From an uncultured Clostridia bacterium (GTDB lineage: Bacteria > Bacillota > Clostridia > Saccharofermentanales > Saccharofermentanaceae), in the NCBI GenBank assembly GCA_947303185.1, contig CAMYXF010000006.1:112784-176783 (forward strand): DNA of 64,000 nt, read 5' to 3'. The position numbers and the translations under genes are program-made. The first letter of the stretch is position 1; each line of letters begins with the position of its first letter. Under the pieces are notes generated by a model, which saw only the letters and a list, made by a program, of their open reading frames with translations, was not told the origin of the DNA and made no database searches. Shown here piece after piece: positions 1 to 9,090 of the stretch.

Positions 1-262
1 CAGGATCTCTTGATTCGCGCTTGATCTGATGAATACTCTTAGTCTTGGTGGTTTCTGATTGACTGCGGACCACCTGATCCATCATCTTTTCGCGCTTCAA
101 TTTCATGCCGGTGTTTTCCTGCATTTTTCTTTTGTGCTTATCACGAAGTGTCAGAATATTGATGGCAATTATGAGACCGACAACAACGACAATCGCTATT
201 CCGATAACTACAGGTAAAATCTGTTTGTTAGTAGGCAGGTCAATAAACAATTCAAAAGGCAT
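1..262 (-). CDS. Small single-pass membrane protein, 3' end cut by window edge
   Basis: The reading frame runs off the left edge, so the C-terminus is missing. The visible product begins MPFELFIDLPTNKQ, has one strongly hydrophobic segment at about residues 15-37, and then a highly basic, presumably cytoplasmic tail (RDKHKRK, KLKREK). I chose the ATG at 262 because a GGGAG ribosome binding site lies 9 bases upstream and the start follows the stop of the upstream glucanase gene after a single base (TGATATG arrangement), which suggests translational coupling. Upstream in-frame ATGs at 271 and 280 would overlap that gene. I do not recognise the family. Tight coupling to a membrane-anchored cellulase-like gene suggests a partner in the envelope, but this is inference. 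Confidence 0.6.
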   Translation of the reverse strand, partial: MPFELFIDLPTNKQILPVVIGIAIVVVVGLIIAINILTLRDKHKRKMQENTGMKLKREKMMDQVVRSQSETTKTKSIHQIKRESRDP

Positions 263-263
263 A

Positions 264-2342
264 TCAGGCATCTCCCACATTATCCTCTGCGGTATTTTCT
301 ATTTTTGTATTGTTTTTGTCAACCTCAATTTCATGAGGATCGGCAAGAATAATCTCTTCTTCTGCTTGTCTCTTCTTATCGACAAATTGCTTCACTGCGA
401 TTCTTGCAGCCATGATGATGATAAGAAGAACAACGACTGCAATAGCAACGATTATGAGTTCTTTTCCGGCTTTGCTGATTGTCTCAACCGTAACGTCAGT
501 AGTAGATTTTTCACCTATGACAGTCTCTTCAGCAAGTGCGGGAGAAGTCTCTGTAACCGTTGTCTGATCTGCGTTTTCAGTAGTTCCGGTAACCTTAGTT
601 TCCGATGCAGGAGCAAGAGGCGCGGGTGTGATAGTTACGCCTGTGTAATCTGATAACGCGATGCCGTTTACTCCAAGCGGAACAGCATGGTCAAGACCGA
701 TGAATTCGCCTTCTTCAGTCTGCCAGAGAACCTCTTTTACGAAGTTGTATTTTTCTTCATCCCAGGTTTTGAAATCGTCTTTTACGAGTCCGCCGGTGTC
801 ACCGGAATTTGCGTTGAAGCACCAGAATGTATGATGCAGATGCTTCTCTGCGATGAGCTGTCTGAAGTATTCCATCCACTTCAGATTGTCGCCTTCCATG
901 AAGCCGCCCCACTCACCTACGAAGATCGGTGCAATGCCTTCCTCCTGGATGTAGAGCCAGTAATCGTACCATGCATCTTCCATGAGTGATTCATATGTGA
1001 AGCCTCCCTGGAACCAGGGCTGCTCGTATACTCTCGGACCGTAATCGTGAGGTGAATAGATTATCTGTTTGTTGCGTTCAGGAGAACCGAAATCGATCGG
1101 ATAATCCTTAACTGCCATGAGGTTTGCACCCCACCATGTGTTGTAGTAATCGTCATCGTCATTAGTCGATACGAAGTTGTTTGTCTTGATGTCCTTGGGA
1201 TAGATCTGAATTCCTTCAATGATGATCAGCGCATGAGGATTTGCATCGAGAACTGCGTTGCCTGCACGCTCTGCAACCTTCTTCCAGTTGTCAGGGCTGT
1301 CGGAATCGTTCCAGATTGCATGAGGTGTCTCGGAAGCTTTTCCGTGAGGCTCGTTCTTCAGATCGTATCCGATGATCGTGTCGTTATTCTTGTATCTTTC
1401 TGCGCACCATGAAAGAGCTTCAACGAAATCATCTTCAGTGATGTTTCCGTTATACCAGACAGGATGGTTATGTCCTGCGGCATCGGTTTTCGCGCAGTGG
1501 ATATCGATGATGATCTTCATGCCGTTCTGCTCGCAAAGAGACAGAACATAATCGAAGATCTCAAGTGAATTCATTGAGTTGAGTTCTTCGTTATAAGCAT
1601 TGTTGTAATTAGCTCTCGGGTATTCGCCGTTCTTCCACTGGAGAAGAAGTTCAGCACTCATGGGAACTCTTAAAACGTTGAATCCGTGGTCTGCGATAGA
1701 CTTCAGAGTCTCCTTGAGATTGCAGTTCCAAACGCCGTCGAAAATATTGGTTCCTGTGTTATATCCGAACCAGTTGCAGCCTGTAAGCCAGACTTCCGTA
1801 CCGTTCATGTCAACGATGTGGGAACCTTCTGTTGTAAGCCAGTCGTCGCCTGCAACACCTTCAGTATTGCGTGCGGAATCGGGATTTGAGACCGGATCAG
1901 ATGAATTGTTTCCTGAATTATTTGCAGCTGTTGTTGATGCGGGTTCGTTAACTGAACCTGACTCTCCGTCTCCTGAAACAGATACGAGCTTTGCAGAATT
2001 AATGTCGCTGCCGGAAACCTGGATACCGACCCTGCTGTCAAAACCCCAGCTGTTTGCTCCGGATGAAGAGCATGTCGCAGTTACCTGGTTGCCGCTGATA
2101 TCGTAATCGTCGAAGCCCCATCCGCCAGCTGAATCGATTGAGCCGGAAAACTCGGCAACAACAGTAATGGTGTCATAACCGCTGCAGCCTGATAACTGGA
2201 TCTCGAGCTGTCCGCCGCTTCCCCAACAGTTAGAAGTGGCTGATCCCGAAGGAGCCGCCAGCGATGTCATCGGAAATGCGGTGAGTATAAACACAGTTGT
2301 GATAAAAAGCAGAAGTATCTTCTGCCCTATCCTGCGGCGCAT
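264..2342 (-). CDS. Membrane-anchored GH5 endoglucanase-like protein
   Basis: 692 residues. In order: a signal peptide (about 1-29), an N-terminal beta-rich domain (about 33-128) that is probably carbohydrate-binding though I cannot assign its family, a Ser/Asn/Pro linker (129-165), a glycoside hydrolase family 5 barrel (about 168-540), a Thr-rich linker, and a C-terminal membrane helix (about 627-650) followed by a basic tail. The catalytic acid/base is Glu331 in DLKNEPHG and the nucleophile is Glu477 in FVGEWGG; IIIDIH and NVLRVP are also typical. The layout around GCNWFGYNTG resembles subfamily GH5_1 endoglucanases, so beta-1,4-glucan is the likely substrate. The enzyme would sit on the outer face of the membrane rather than be released or sorted by an LPXTG signal. 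A GGAGG site precedes the ATG. The dCMP deaminase gene lies 12 bases upstream. Confidence 0.9.
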   Translation of the reverse strand: MRRRIGQKILLLFITTVFILTAFPMTSLAAPSGSATSNCWGSGGQLEIQLSGCSGYDTITVVAEFSGSIDSAGGWGFDDYDISGNQVTATCSSSGANSWGFDSRVGIQVSGSDINSAKLVSVSGDGESGSVNEPASTTAANNSGNNSSDPVSNPDSARNTEGVAGDDWLTTEGSHIVDMNGTEVWLTGCNWFGYNTGTNIFDGVWNCNLKETLKSIADHGFNVLRVPMSAELLLQWKNGEYPRANYNNAYNEELNSMNSLEIFDYVLSLCEQNGMKIIIDIHCAKTDAAGHNHPVWYNGNITEDDFVEALSWCAERYKNNDTIIGYDLKNEPHGKASETPHAIWNDSDSPDNWKKVAERAGNAVLDANPHALIIIEGIQIYPKDIKTNNFVSTNDDDDYYNTWWGANLMAVKDYPIDFGSPERNKQIIYSPHDYGPRVYEQPWFQGGFTYESLMEDAWYDYWLYIQEEGIAPIFVGEWGGFMEGDNLKWMEYFRQLIAEKHLHHTFWCFNANSGDTGGLVKDDFKTWDEEKYNFVKEVLWQTEEGEFIGLDHAVPLGVNGIALSDYTGVTITPAPLAPASETKVTGTTENADQTTVTETSPALAEETVIGEKSTTDVTVETISKAGKELIIVAIAVVVLLIIIMAARIAVKQFVDKKRQAEEEIILADPHEIEVDKNNTKIENTAEDNVGDA

Positions 2343-2354
2343 ATTATGCCTCCA

Positions 2355-2840
2355 TTAAAGTTCGATTTCTGCCTTGCGGCCGGAAGGTTGATACTGCTCG
2401 TACTTAACACCTGCTGCATCAAGCATCTTGCGTGCAGCTCTGGTGGCGTCAGTATCGTGATACTTGTCATCGAAATAAACAACTCTTCCGACACGCTTCT
2501 GGATCAGAGCTTTTGTGCATTCATTGCAGGGGAAGAGAGTAACATAAACGGTCGAGCCGGCCAGATCGCCAGTCTTGGAATTGAGGATAGCGTTAAGTTC
2601 TGCGTGAGCTACGAAAGCATACTTGGTATCAAGCGTTCCGCCGTCACGTCCCCAGGGGAAGACTTCGTCGTCACATCCGCGGGGGAAACCGTTGTAACCT
2701 ACAGATAAGATGTAATTGTCCTTGTCTACGATGCAGGCACCAACCTGAGTGCTGGGGTCCTTACTTCTCATTGAAGCAAGCTTAGCTACACCCATGAAAT
2801 ATTCATCCCAGGTGATATAGTCAGATCTCTTATCGCTCAT
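2355..2840 (-). CDS. comEB: dCMP deaminase, ComEB family
   Basis: 161 residues in the cytidine/deoxycytidylate deaminase fold. Zinc ligands are visible as HAELNAIL (His, with the catalytic Glu) and PCNEC (two Cys). The family converts dCMP to dUMP, feeding thymidylate synthesis. An upstream in-frame ATG would add 21 residues, but I chose the ATG at 2840 because GGAGG lies just upstream and the resulting N-terminus (MSDKRSDYITWDEYFM) matches the normal start of the family. Its neighbours, a cellulase and D-Ala-D-Ala ligase, give no functional clue beyond co-direction. The name comEB is used for Bacillus homologues; a competence role is not implied. Confidence 0.9.
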   Translation of the reverse strand: MSDKRSDYITWDEYFMGVAKLASMRSKDPSTQVGACIVDKDNYILSVGYNGFPRGCDDEVFPWGRDGGTLDTKYAFVAHAELNAILNSKTGDLAGSTVYVTLFPCNECTKALIQKRVGRVVYFDDKYHDTDATRAARKMLDAAGVKYEQYQPSGRKAEIEL

Positions 2841-2938
2841 ACACTCCTCCGATAATACAAGTGAAACACTCTTAATTTTATCCGAACAGGAGTTATGCCG
2901 CAATAAATTATAAAATATATATAAGAACTTTGAGGTTA

Positions 2939-3988
2939 TCAGTGAATCTGCTCTTTGCGGGGTTCCATTACAAGACTCTCAACGAGATCCTCGTAAGATA
3001 CTCCTGCAGCCTTCGCAGCCTCAGGGAGAAGCGATGCGTTGGTCATGCCGGGCAGATTGTTTGCCTCGATAAACCAGAACTCGTGCTTAGCGTCATCGTA
3101 CATCATATCGACACGTCCGTACTGGGTCATTCGAAGGAGCTTAAAGATCTTCAATGCCATCTTCTGGCACTTCTTGTAGTCTTCCTCTTCTATCTGTGCG
3201 GGACAGACATGTGTTGTAAGTCCGTCCTGATACTTATTCTTGTAGTCGTAGAAACCTTCGTGGGGAATGATCTCCGTAACAGGCAGAACCTTGTCGTTAA
3301 CGATAGAGATCGTGATCTCACGTGCCTTGATGTATTTCTCGATAAGGATCCTCTGGTGGTAGGAAGCCGCATAGTTGATGGCTGCCTCATACTCATCCTG
3401 TGACTTAACGATGGATACGCCGCATGAAGAACCGTTGCCTATAGGCTTAACTACACAAGGGATGCCGATCTCTTCGCTTACTCTCTCGAATGTAAGCTTC
3501 TCGGGAACGTCGACTATCCAGTCTGCAGTAAGATATCCTGCTGCTCTTGCAAGAGACTTGGAAAGATCCTTATCCATTGCGATTGCGCATCCTAAGTAAT
3601 CACAACCGGTGTACTGGATGTCGAAAGCGTCGAGAAGAGCCTGGACCTGTCCGTTTTCGCCGTGGCTTCCGTGAAGTCCTAAGAAGACTCTGTCAGCAAA
3701 CTGGCACATCTCGATAACTCTGGGACCTACCCAGCTCTTTCTTCCCCCGTGCTGTCTGATGATCTCATCAAGATCAGGTTCAGTCTCCGGAATAGTATAT
3801 GAAAACGGGTTTACTGTGCCTCTTCTGAAGAATGTCTCACAGGGATCGTTGTTCTCGATTCCGTCATACAGATCAACAAGCGCAACCTCATGTCCCTTGG
3901 ACAGAAGAGCATTGGCAATAAGGCTTGCCGATTTAAGCGATACATCTCTCTCGGGCGATAAGCCGCCGCCAAGAACAGTAATTTTCAT
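2939..3988 (-). CDS. ddl: D-alanine--D-alanine ligase
   Basis: 349 residues, normal length for this ATP-grasp enzyme. It makes D-Ala-D-Ala in the cytoplasm for peptidoglycan precursors. The N-terminal lobe begins MKITVLGGGLSPERDVSLKS. LHGSHGENG and YTGCD form the central part, CVVKPIGNGSSCGV is the ATP-grasp region, and EANNLPGMTNASLLPE carries the Mg-binding Glu/Asn and the C-terminal loop. An AGGGGA ribosome binding site precedes the ATG. A gap of about 100 bases separates it from comEB downstream. Specificity for D-Ala over D-Lac or D-Ser was not judged. Confidence 0.93.
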   Translation of the reverse strand: MKITVLGGGLSPERDVSLKSASLIANALLSKGHEVALVDLYDGIENNDPCETFFRRGTVNPFSYTIPETEPDLDEIIRQHGGRKSWVGPRVIEMCQFADRVFLGLHGSHGENGQVQALLDAFDIQYTGCDYLGCAIAMDKDLSKSLARAAGYLTADWIVDVPEKLTFERVSEEIGIPCVVKPIGNGSSCGVSIVKSQDEYEAAINYAASYHQRILIEKYIKAREITISIVNDKVLPVTEIIPHEGFYDYKNKYQDGLTTHVCPAQIEEEDYKKCQKMALKIFKLLRMTQYGRVDMMYDDAKHEFWFIEANNLPGMTNASLLPEAAKAAGVSYEDLVESLVMEPRKEQIH

Positions 3989-4142
3989 ACAAATTCCCCT
4001 TTTAACGCAAGATAGACAGATTATACTCTTTTTCGTGTGGTCTCTTCATTGATACCGACAAATTGCCACATGTTTGTAAAAAGCGATCTTATGATAAGAT
4101 TATTGGGATTAGCTTATATAAAAATATAATAAGGGGATTAAT

Positions 4143-6992
4143 ATGCTCGCGATCTTATATTTGATGTTATGTGCCGCATTCGGTATGTGCTTTGTCGGCC
4201 TTACGGTACCGGATGTACGAAGGTTATACGTTGCCTGCAGTTCTTCTGCAAAGGCTATAACACACATACCAAATACGCTGTTCACAGTTCCGGCAGGTAT
4301 CGTTACCGGTATGCTCTGCGTACCTTTCTTTAACTACTACGTCACTCTCGGTCTTTCATATATCGTAGACAGCGGTGAAGTCTGCAAGAAGATCGGTGTT
4401 CTCGTAACAGTCGCTTTCTTCCTCTGGATGATCCTTACATGCCTCATCCTCATCAACCGCAAGAGAATCAAGCGTGAAGAGCTTAAGGCTTCAGGTTCCA
4501 CAACTATCGAAGACTATAAGTTCAACGTTGTAGATTCCATCTTCTACGGTGTCGTTATCCTCGGCATCACAATCGCAGCCACATTCCTTATGTTCTACAC
4601 ATACAGGATCAACGGAAACACACTTTTGAACGGTTCTTCCACATTCTCAGACCTCTCGCCCCACACGGCCATGGTCTCTTCTTTCGGTAAGGGCTTTAAC
4701 TTCCCTACACAGTACATGCATTATTCAGGAGACGGAATCAAGTATCACTTCCTCTTCTATTTCCTCGCAGGTACTCTCCAGTATCTCGGACTCCCTATCG
4801 ATTACGCACTCAACCTGCCTTCAATCATGGCCATGATCTGCGCTCTCGTTCTTTTGGGACTTCTTGCAGTACTTATCAGCTCCAGACGTGCCGCATTCCT
4901 CGTAGCACCCTTACTCGTATTCTTCAGAAGTTCACTTAACGTCTTCTATCACATTAAGGAAATCACAGCTACAGGTGCCACAACATCACAGGCAGTTAAC
5001 GAGATCCTCAAGTCATCAATATGGTATGCAGTTACCGATTACGACGGATGGGGAATCTGGGCTATCAACGTTTATCCCAACCAGCGCCACCTCATGCTCG
5101 GCGTAGCGGTTATTATTCTTATGGTCATCCTCTTCCTGCCTTTCGTAAGAAGACTCGGCATTTCCGTCTCCCGTGCAGGCAGCTTCGGCGACGCTGTAAA
5201 AGCTTTCATCGCTTCAAAGAATGCATGGCTCATAAGATCCGGTGACCCTCTCTACCCTCTTTCGATCACTATCCTGGCATGCGTTCTCGTTATCGTAATG
5301 CCTTATTTCCACGGTTCATGCCTTATCGCACTTCTTCTCGTGCTCTTCGGCATGGCTATATTCTCCGAGAGCAGACTTCTCTATGCTGCAGTAGCCGTAT
5401 GCGCTGTTGTATCTTCATTTGTTCAGACTCTCGCATTCTCAGGCGGATACAAGAACGTCGTATCCTTCGAGTTCAAGCCGGGCTTCATTCTTGAGAATCC
5501 CACAGTCTCATCTGTTGCACAGTATCTCCTGATCGTTACGGGATTAACACTCATTCTCGGCGTGATCTTCGCACTTACGGCACTCGTAGTGGACATCATC
5601 CGCAAGAAGCCCGTACACCGCTTCCTGCTCTTCCTCTGCGTGCTCAACCCCATGATCTTTGCATTCCTCTTCAAGGTTTCCCTTGAGATGCTCGCAAACC
5701 ACAAGTTCATCCAGGTATCACTTATCCTCGTTGATGCATTCGTTGCAGCTCTGATCGCTAACCTTCTTTACATCCCGCTCAAGCGCAGAAAGGCTGAAGG
5801 CACTGAGGATGCTGCAGATGAAGACAGCGCTGATGCTTCCGCTATCGACGGTGAACTCGCTGTTGCAGCAGCTGATGCAGGCGTAAGAACTCCTGCTATT
5901 GCTGAGACAAGCGCATTCGGTGACTCTTCCGAAAACGCTGGCGAGACAGCAACACCTGACATCAAGGCTCTTGAAGAGCACACAGGTGTTGATGCCGACG
6001 TTGCCAGCCTTGGCGGTGATTCTGCCGATGAAAAGACAGAAGAGATCAAGGAAGAGGCACTTCCCGCAGAGCTCATGTTCGGTGATGAGAAGAAAGATTC
6101 CGAAGAAGCTGAGTCTTCTGAAGAGATAACAGAAGAGCTCTTCGAAGTCACAGATGATAATGCCGAAGGCGAAAAGAAGGAAGAAACTGCTGAAGAATCT
6201 TCCGAAGAGAAATCTGAAGAAAAGGCCGCTGAGAGTGATGTTTCCGACAAGCCTGTCAAGGAATCAATTCCTGATGAGACTCACGTTGCAATGCGTCCCG
6301 GTTCGCTCGCTGCAAGCACAAGCTTCACATTCGGTGAAGAAGAACCCGCAGATACCAATGTTGCTATCGAATCTGCAGAAGAGCCTGTTGAAGTAACATC
6401 TGTTGCTGCTGCAGAAATCAACACTGATTCATTGAAGCACGAGCCCGTTGCTCCCAAGAAATCCAAGGGATTATCACTCCCTGCATGGATCGCTTTGGAA
6501 GTTGCAGGCGTTATCCTCGCACTCGCACTCATGGTTCCTCTTACGGCTACGGGTGTCAGCGAGTGGGCTACTTACGTTAACCTCAACCGCGTACCTCTTA
6601 CGATGAGTGCTGACTCTCCTGTTACCGAGTGGATTATTGAGAATACTGATCCCGATGACGTATTCCTCACACCTATGTGGTCCATGAACCGCTTCATTCT
6701 TGCAGGACGTCCCATGTACTACGGCTGGCCTTACTACGCATGGTCTGCTGGCCACGACACATACACGAGAGATACCATCTATCTGTGGCTCATCACAGGC
6801 TGCGGCGGCGATATCGATGAATTCACAAGATATTGCAAAGAGCGTAACATCAGATACCTCATCGTCGATCCTGACTTCGAGACGACAGACTTCGGCAACG
6901 GAATTACTTTCAATAAGTCATTCTTTGAGGATAATCTCACACAGGTTGCTTACTTCGCAGAAGAGGACACAACCATCTACAAGATCTTCTGA
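4143..6992 (+). CDS. Large GT-C-like polytopic membrane protein with acidic insert
   Basis: 949 residues. Residues 1 to about 545 hold around ten or more hydrophobic segments. An exposed loop after the fourth contains SDLSPHTAMVSSFGKG and SGDGIKYHFLFYF, the sort of Asp/His-containing outer loop seen in GT-C glycosyltransferases and related membrane proteins. Residues about 547-774 are a low-complexity, very acidic, Ala/Glu/Ser-rich stretch. A final membrane helix follows (about 780-800), then a soluble domain (TEWIIENTDPDDVFLTP, RNIRYLIVDPDF) resembling the C-terminal domains of PMT/ArnT-like proteins. Function is not known; a lipid-linked sugar transferase is the best guess. An AAGGGG ribosome binding site precedes the ATG. 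It stands alone on the plus strand, convergent with the next gene. Confidence 0.75.
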   Translation: MLAILYLMLCAAFGMCFVGLTVPDVRRLYVACSSSAKAITHIPNTLFTVPAGIVTGMLCVPFFNYYVTLGLSYIVDSGEVCKKIGVLVTVAFFLWMILTCLILINRKRIKREELKASGSTTIEDYKFNVVDSIFYGVVILGITIAATFLMFYTYRINGNTLLNGSSTFSDLSPHTAMVSSFGKGFNFPTQYMHYSGDGIKYHFLFYFLAGTLQYLGLPIDYALNLPSIMAMICALVLLGLLAVLISSRRAAFLVAPLLVFFRSSLNVFYHIKEITATGATTSQAVNEILKSSIWYAVTDYDGWGIWAINVYPNQRHLMLGVAVIILMVILFLPFVRRLGISVSRAGSFGDAVKAFIASKNAWLIRSGDPLYPLSITILACVLVIVMPYFHGSCLIALLLVLFGMAIFSESRLLYAAVAVCAVVSSFVQTLAFSGGYKNVVSFEFKPGFILENPTVSSVAQYLLIVTGLTLILGVIFALTALVVDIIRKKPVHRFLLFLCVLNPMIFAFLFKVSLEMLANHKFIQVSLILVDAFVAALIANLLYIPLKRRKAEGTEDAADEDSADASAIDGELAVAAADAGVRTPAIAETSAFGDSSENAGETATPDIKALEEHTGVDADVASLGGDSADEKTEEIKEEALPAELMFGDEKKDSEEAESSEEITEELFEVTDDNAEGEKKEETAEESSEEKSEEKAAESDVSDKPVKESIPDETHVAMRPGSLAASTSFTFGEEEPADTNVAIESAEEPVEVTSVAAAEINTDSLKHEPVAPKKSKGLSLPAWIALEVAGVILALALMVPLTATGVSEWATYVNLNRVPLTMSADSPVTEWIIENTDPDDVFLTPMWSMNRFILAGRPMYYGWPYYAWSAGHDTYTRDTIYLWLITGCGGDIDEFTRYCKERNIRYLIVDPDFETTDFGNGITFNKSFFEDNLTQVAYFAEEDTTIYKIF

Positions 6993-7004
6993 TCTTAAAA
7001 GATA

Positions 7005-8924
7005 TCAGTTTGACTGATTATTCTTGTGGTATTCGTTCTTGATCTCATACATCAGCTTGTCAGCTTCATCGACGTAGTCGGTAACTGACTTGTCTGATTT
7101 GGGATCGGAGAGCACATAGCCGATACTTACAGAGAATCTGACCGGATTAAAACCAAGGTCGTTTTCTTTCTCGATATAGGCATTTATGCTGCGTCTGATA
7201 TTCTCGGCATACTGCTTGTTTGCGTTTGCGGCAATTATCAGGAACTCGTCTCCGCCATAACGGATACCGATCGCATTGTCATTATTGATGCTTTCTTTAA
7301 TGCCCGCAGCTACGGTAATTATCGCCTTGTCTCCGAAAACATGTCCGTATTTGTCGTTGATCAGCTTAAGATCGTTGATGTCGGCAAACATTATCATGGC
7401 ACTCTTGCGGTGCACTTTACTCTCATCTATTAGCGGAACTGCATGGCTCACAAAACAGAATCTGTTATAAAGACCTGTCATGGGATCCCTGTCGTACATG
7501 TATCTGAGTTCTTTGTTTACCATCTCAAGACGGATCGTTATCCTGAAGTGCAGCAGGGTCTGCTCCATCTTTTCGAGATATTCGTATACACGGTAGTCTT
7601 CCTGGATAACAGTCGTACCGTCAACGAAGACCACGTAGCCATAGTTATACTCTGCGTTCTGCAAGGGATAGAAGAAATAAAGATGCTGCTCACCCTTCTT
7701 CTTGATGAAGCCCGGCATTCTTAAGCGCTTATCTATCAGTTCGTCAGCATCCTCGCCGTTCCTTAACGCTACAGCGGCATCGAAATCAGCCTCATAGCAT
7801 TCGGATAGGCATTCAAACTCTTCGGATACCGCATCTTCAAAATAGTACTTGTTCAGCATCAGGAAGAAGTTTCCGCGGAAATACTCGTTATTCGAATGGT
7901 AGTACTTCCTGAGGTTCACCTTCATGTCATCGTAGTCAGTTGATTCCAGTATAGCGTTTCTCTCACCGCGCATAAAACGGTTAAAGTAGCTGGACTGGTT
8001 GTTCTTCGCATGAATGCCGCTGCAGTATTTTCTTCTTCTGATGTTATATTGGTTGTCTGCTTCGGTATTGCAGCCGCAGCTCTCGCCCAGAACAAGCTTT
8101 GAAGCTACAGACACATCCAGCGAATCCGTCTTGCCTTCCACTATCTCATAAAGCAGCTTGCAGCTCTCATATCCGATAGTCTCATAGTCCTGATCGACCG
8201 TCGTAAGGGCAGGATAAGAAATTCCGGACTCTTCTATGTTGTCAAAACCGGTAACGATAATGTCAGCGGGGAGATTAAACCCTCTTTCAATGAACCTGTT
8301 TATTACCGCCAGAGCCATGATGTCATTGGCGCATACGATGGCGTCGGGAAGAGCATTTTCCGAATCGATAAGTTTATCGGCAAACTCAACGGATTTTTCA
8401 GGGGTCCAGTCGCCGTAGCCTATATCATCGCTGCTTAATTCAATGCCATGACTTTCGAGCACATTGCGGACTACGCGTTCTCTGTCTATCGTATCCACAT
8501 GTTCCCTGGCACCGCCAAGATATGCGAGTCTTTTGACGTTGTGATCTGTTACAAGATGCTCGACAAGGTTCTTCATTCCCTCTTCGTTGTTGTTGCCAAC
8601 ATAGGCAATACCGTCGAACTTCATGCCGATACTGACAACCGGAACGCCCTGTTCCTTGGCTCTCATGCAGAGCTTCTCGGCTGTGGGAATGTTATTTAAG
8701 AGATTTGAAAAGACGATAAGCCCGTCATATTCTTCAAGCTTCGCAAGGTCATAGATATTGAGCTGGCCCTTATTCGTGGCATCGCTTCTGTTATTGGCCG
8801 CAAAACTTATGTAAAAATGGACATCCAGATCGTTGGCAGTGGAGTATCTTTTAATACCCTCAATAGCCTTGAGGGTAATGCTTCCATTATATCCGTTTGA
8901 GTAAATGGCGATCCTGTGCTTCAT
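7005..8924 (-). CDS. LacI-type sugar-binding domain fused to GGDEF diguanylate cyclase
   Basis: 639 residues with neither a membrane segment nor a DNA-binding HTH. Residues 1-280 form a LacI/periplasmic-binding-protein-like fold (DGLIVFSNLL, PDAIVCANDIMALAVINRF, VTGFDN), normally a sugar or small-molecule sensor. A middle region (about 290-480) is unassigned. The C-terminal GGDEF domain starts at RDPMTGLYNRF; the catalytic motif RYGGDEF is intact (GGDEF at residues 557-561). No RxxD inhibitory site is seen at the usual position before it. The likely role is cytoplasmic c-di-GMP synthesis controlled by an intracellular ligand. No clear Shine-Dalgarno lies before the ATG at 8924; the preceding bases are T-rich. 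It converges with the GT-C-like gene, 12 bases apart. Confidence 0.85.
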   Translation of the reverse strand: MKHRIAIYSNGYNGSITLKAIEGIKRYSTANDLDVHFYISFAANNRSDATNKGQLNIYDLAKLEEYDGLIVFSNLLNNIPTAEKLCMRAKEQGVPVVSIGMKFDGIAYVGNNNEEGMKNLVEHLVTDHNVKRLAYLGGAREHVDTIDRERVVRNVLESHGIELSSDDIGYGDWTPEKSVEFADKLIDSENALPDAIVCANDIMALAVINRFIERGFNLPADIIVTGFDNIEESGISYPALTTVDQDYETIGYESCKLLYEIVEGKTDSLDVSVASKLVLGESCGCNTEADNQYNIRRRKYCSGIHAKNNQSSYFNRFMRGERNAILESTDYDDMKVNLRKYYHSNNEYFRGNFFLMLNKYYFEDAVSEEFECLSECYEADFDAAVALRNGEDADELIDKRLRMPGFIKKKGEQHLYFFYPLQNAEYNYGYVVFVDGTTVIQEDYRVYEYLEKMEQTLLHFRITIRLEMVNKELRYMYDRDPMTGLYNRFCFVSHAVPLIDESKVHRKSAMIMFADINDLKLINDKYGHVFGDKAIITVAAGIKESINNDNAIGIRYGGDEFLIIAANANKQYAENIRRSINAYIEKENDLGFNPVRFSVSIGYVLSDPKSDKSVTDYVDEADKLMYEIKNEYHKNNQSN

Positions 8925-8967
8925 AAAGAAAAAAGGAAAATAAAGGGCCTGAATCTATCCAATCGGT

Positions 8968-9023
8968 ATTATACCACTAGCAAATCAAAAATCTTTAATC
9001 AATCTTATAACATGTGATATAAT
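8968..9023. promoter_or_regulatory. Divergent extended -10 promoter pair
   Basis: Between the divergent genes at 8924 (minus) and 9091 (plus) there are two TATAAT boxes. The minus-strand one at 8973-8968 is preceded by TGG, and the plus-strand one at 9018-9023 is preceded by TGA; both are therefore extended -10 (TGnTATAAT) elements. No convincing -35 boxes are present, which extended -10 promoters can tolerate. Confidence 0.45.
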
Positions 9024-9090
9024 CTTTCTGCTCGGAACCGGTTGCCGGGTATGAATAAGGGAATATTAATCGGATTAAGGGAAATTTAAA

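Noticed and set aside
105..653. Plus-strand ORF of 182 codons
   Set aside because: It lies opposite the GH5 gene and the small membrane protein gene, lacks a ribosome binding site and has no recognisable sequence.
5768..6259. Minus-strand Ser-rich ORF of 163 codons
   Set aside because: It is the antisense of the acidic insert of the GT-C-like protein; Ser-rich antisense frames are expected from Glu/Ala-rich coding sequence.
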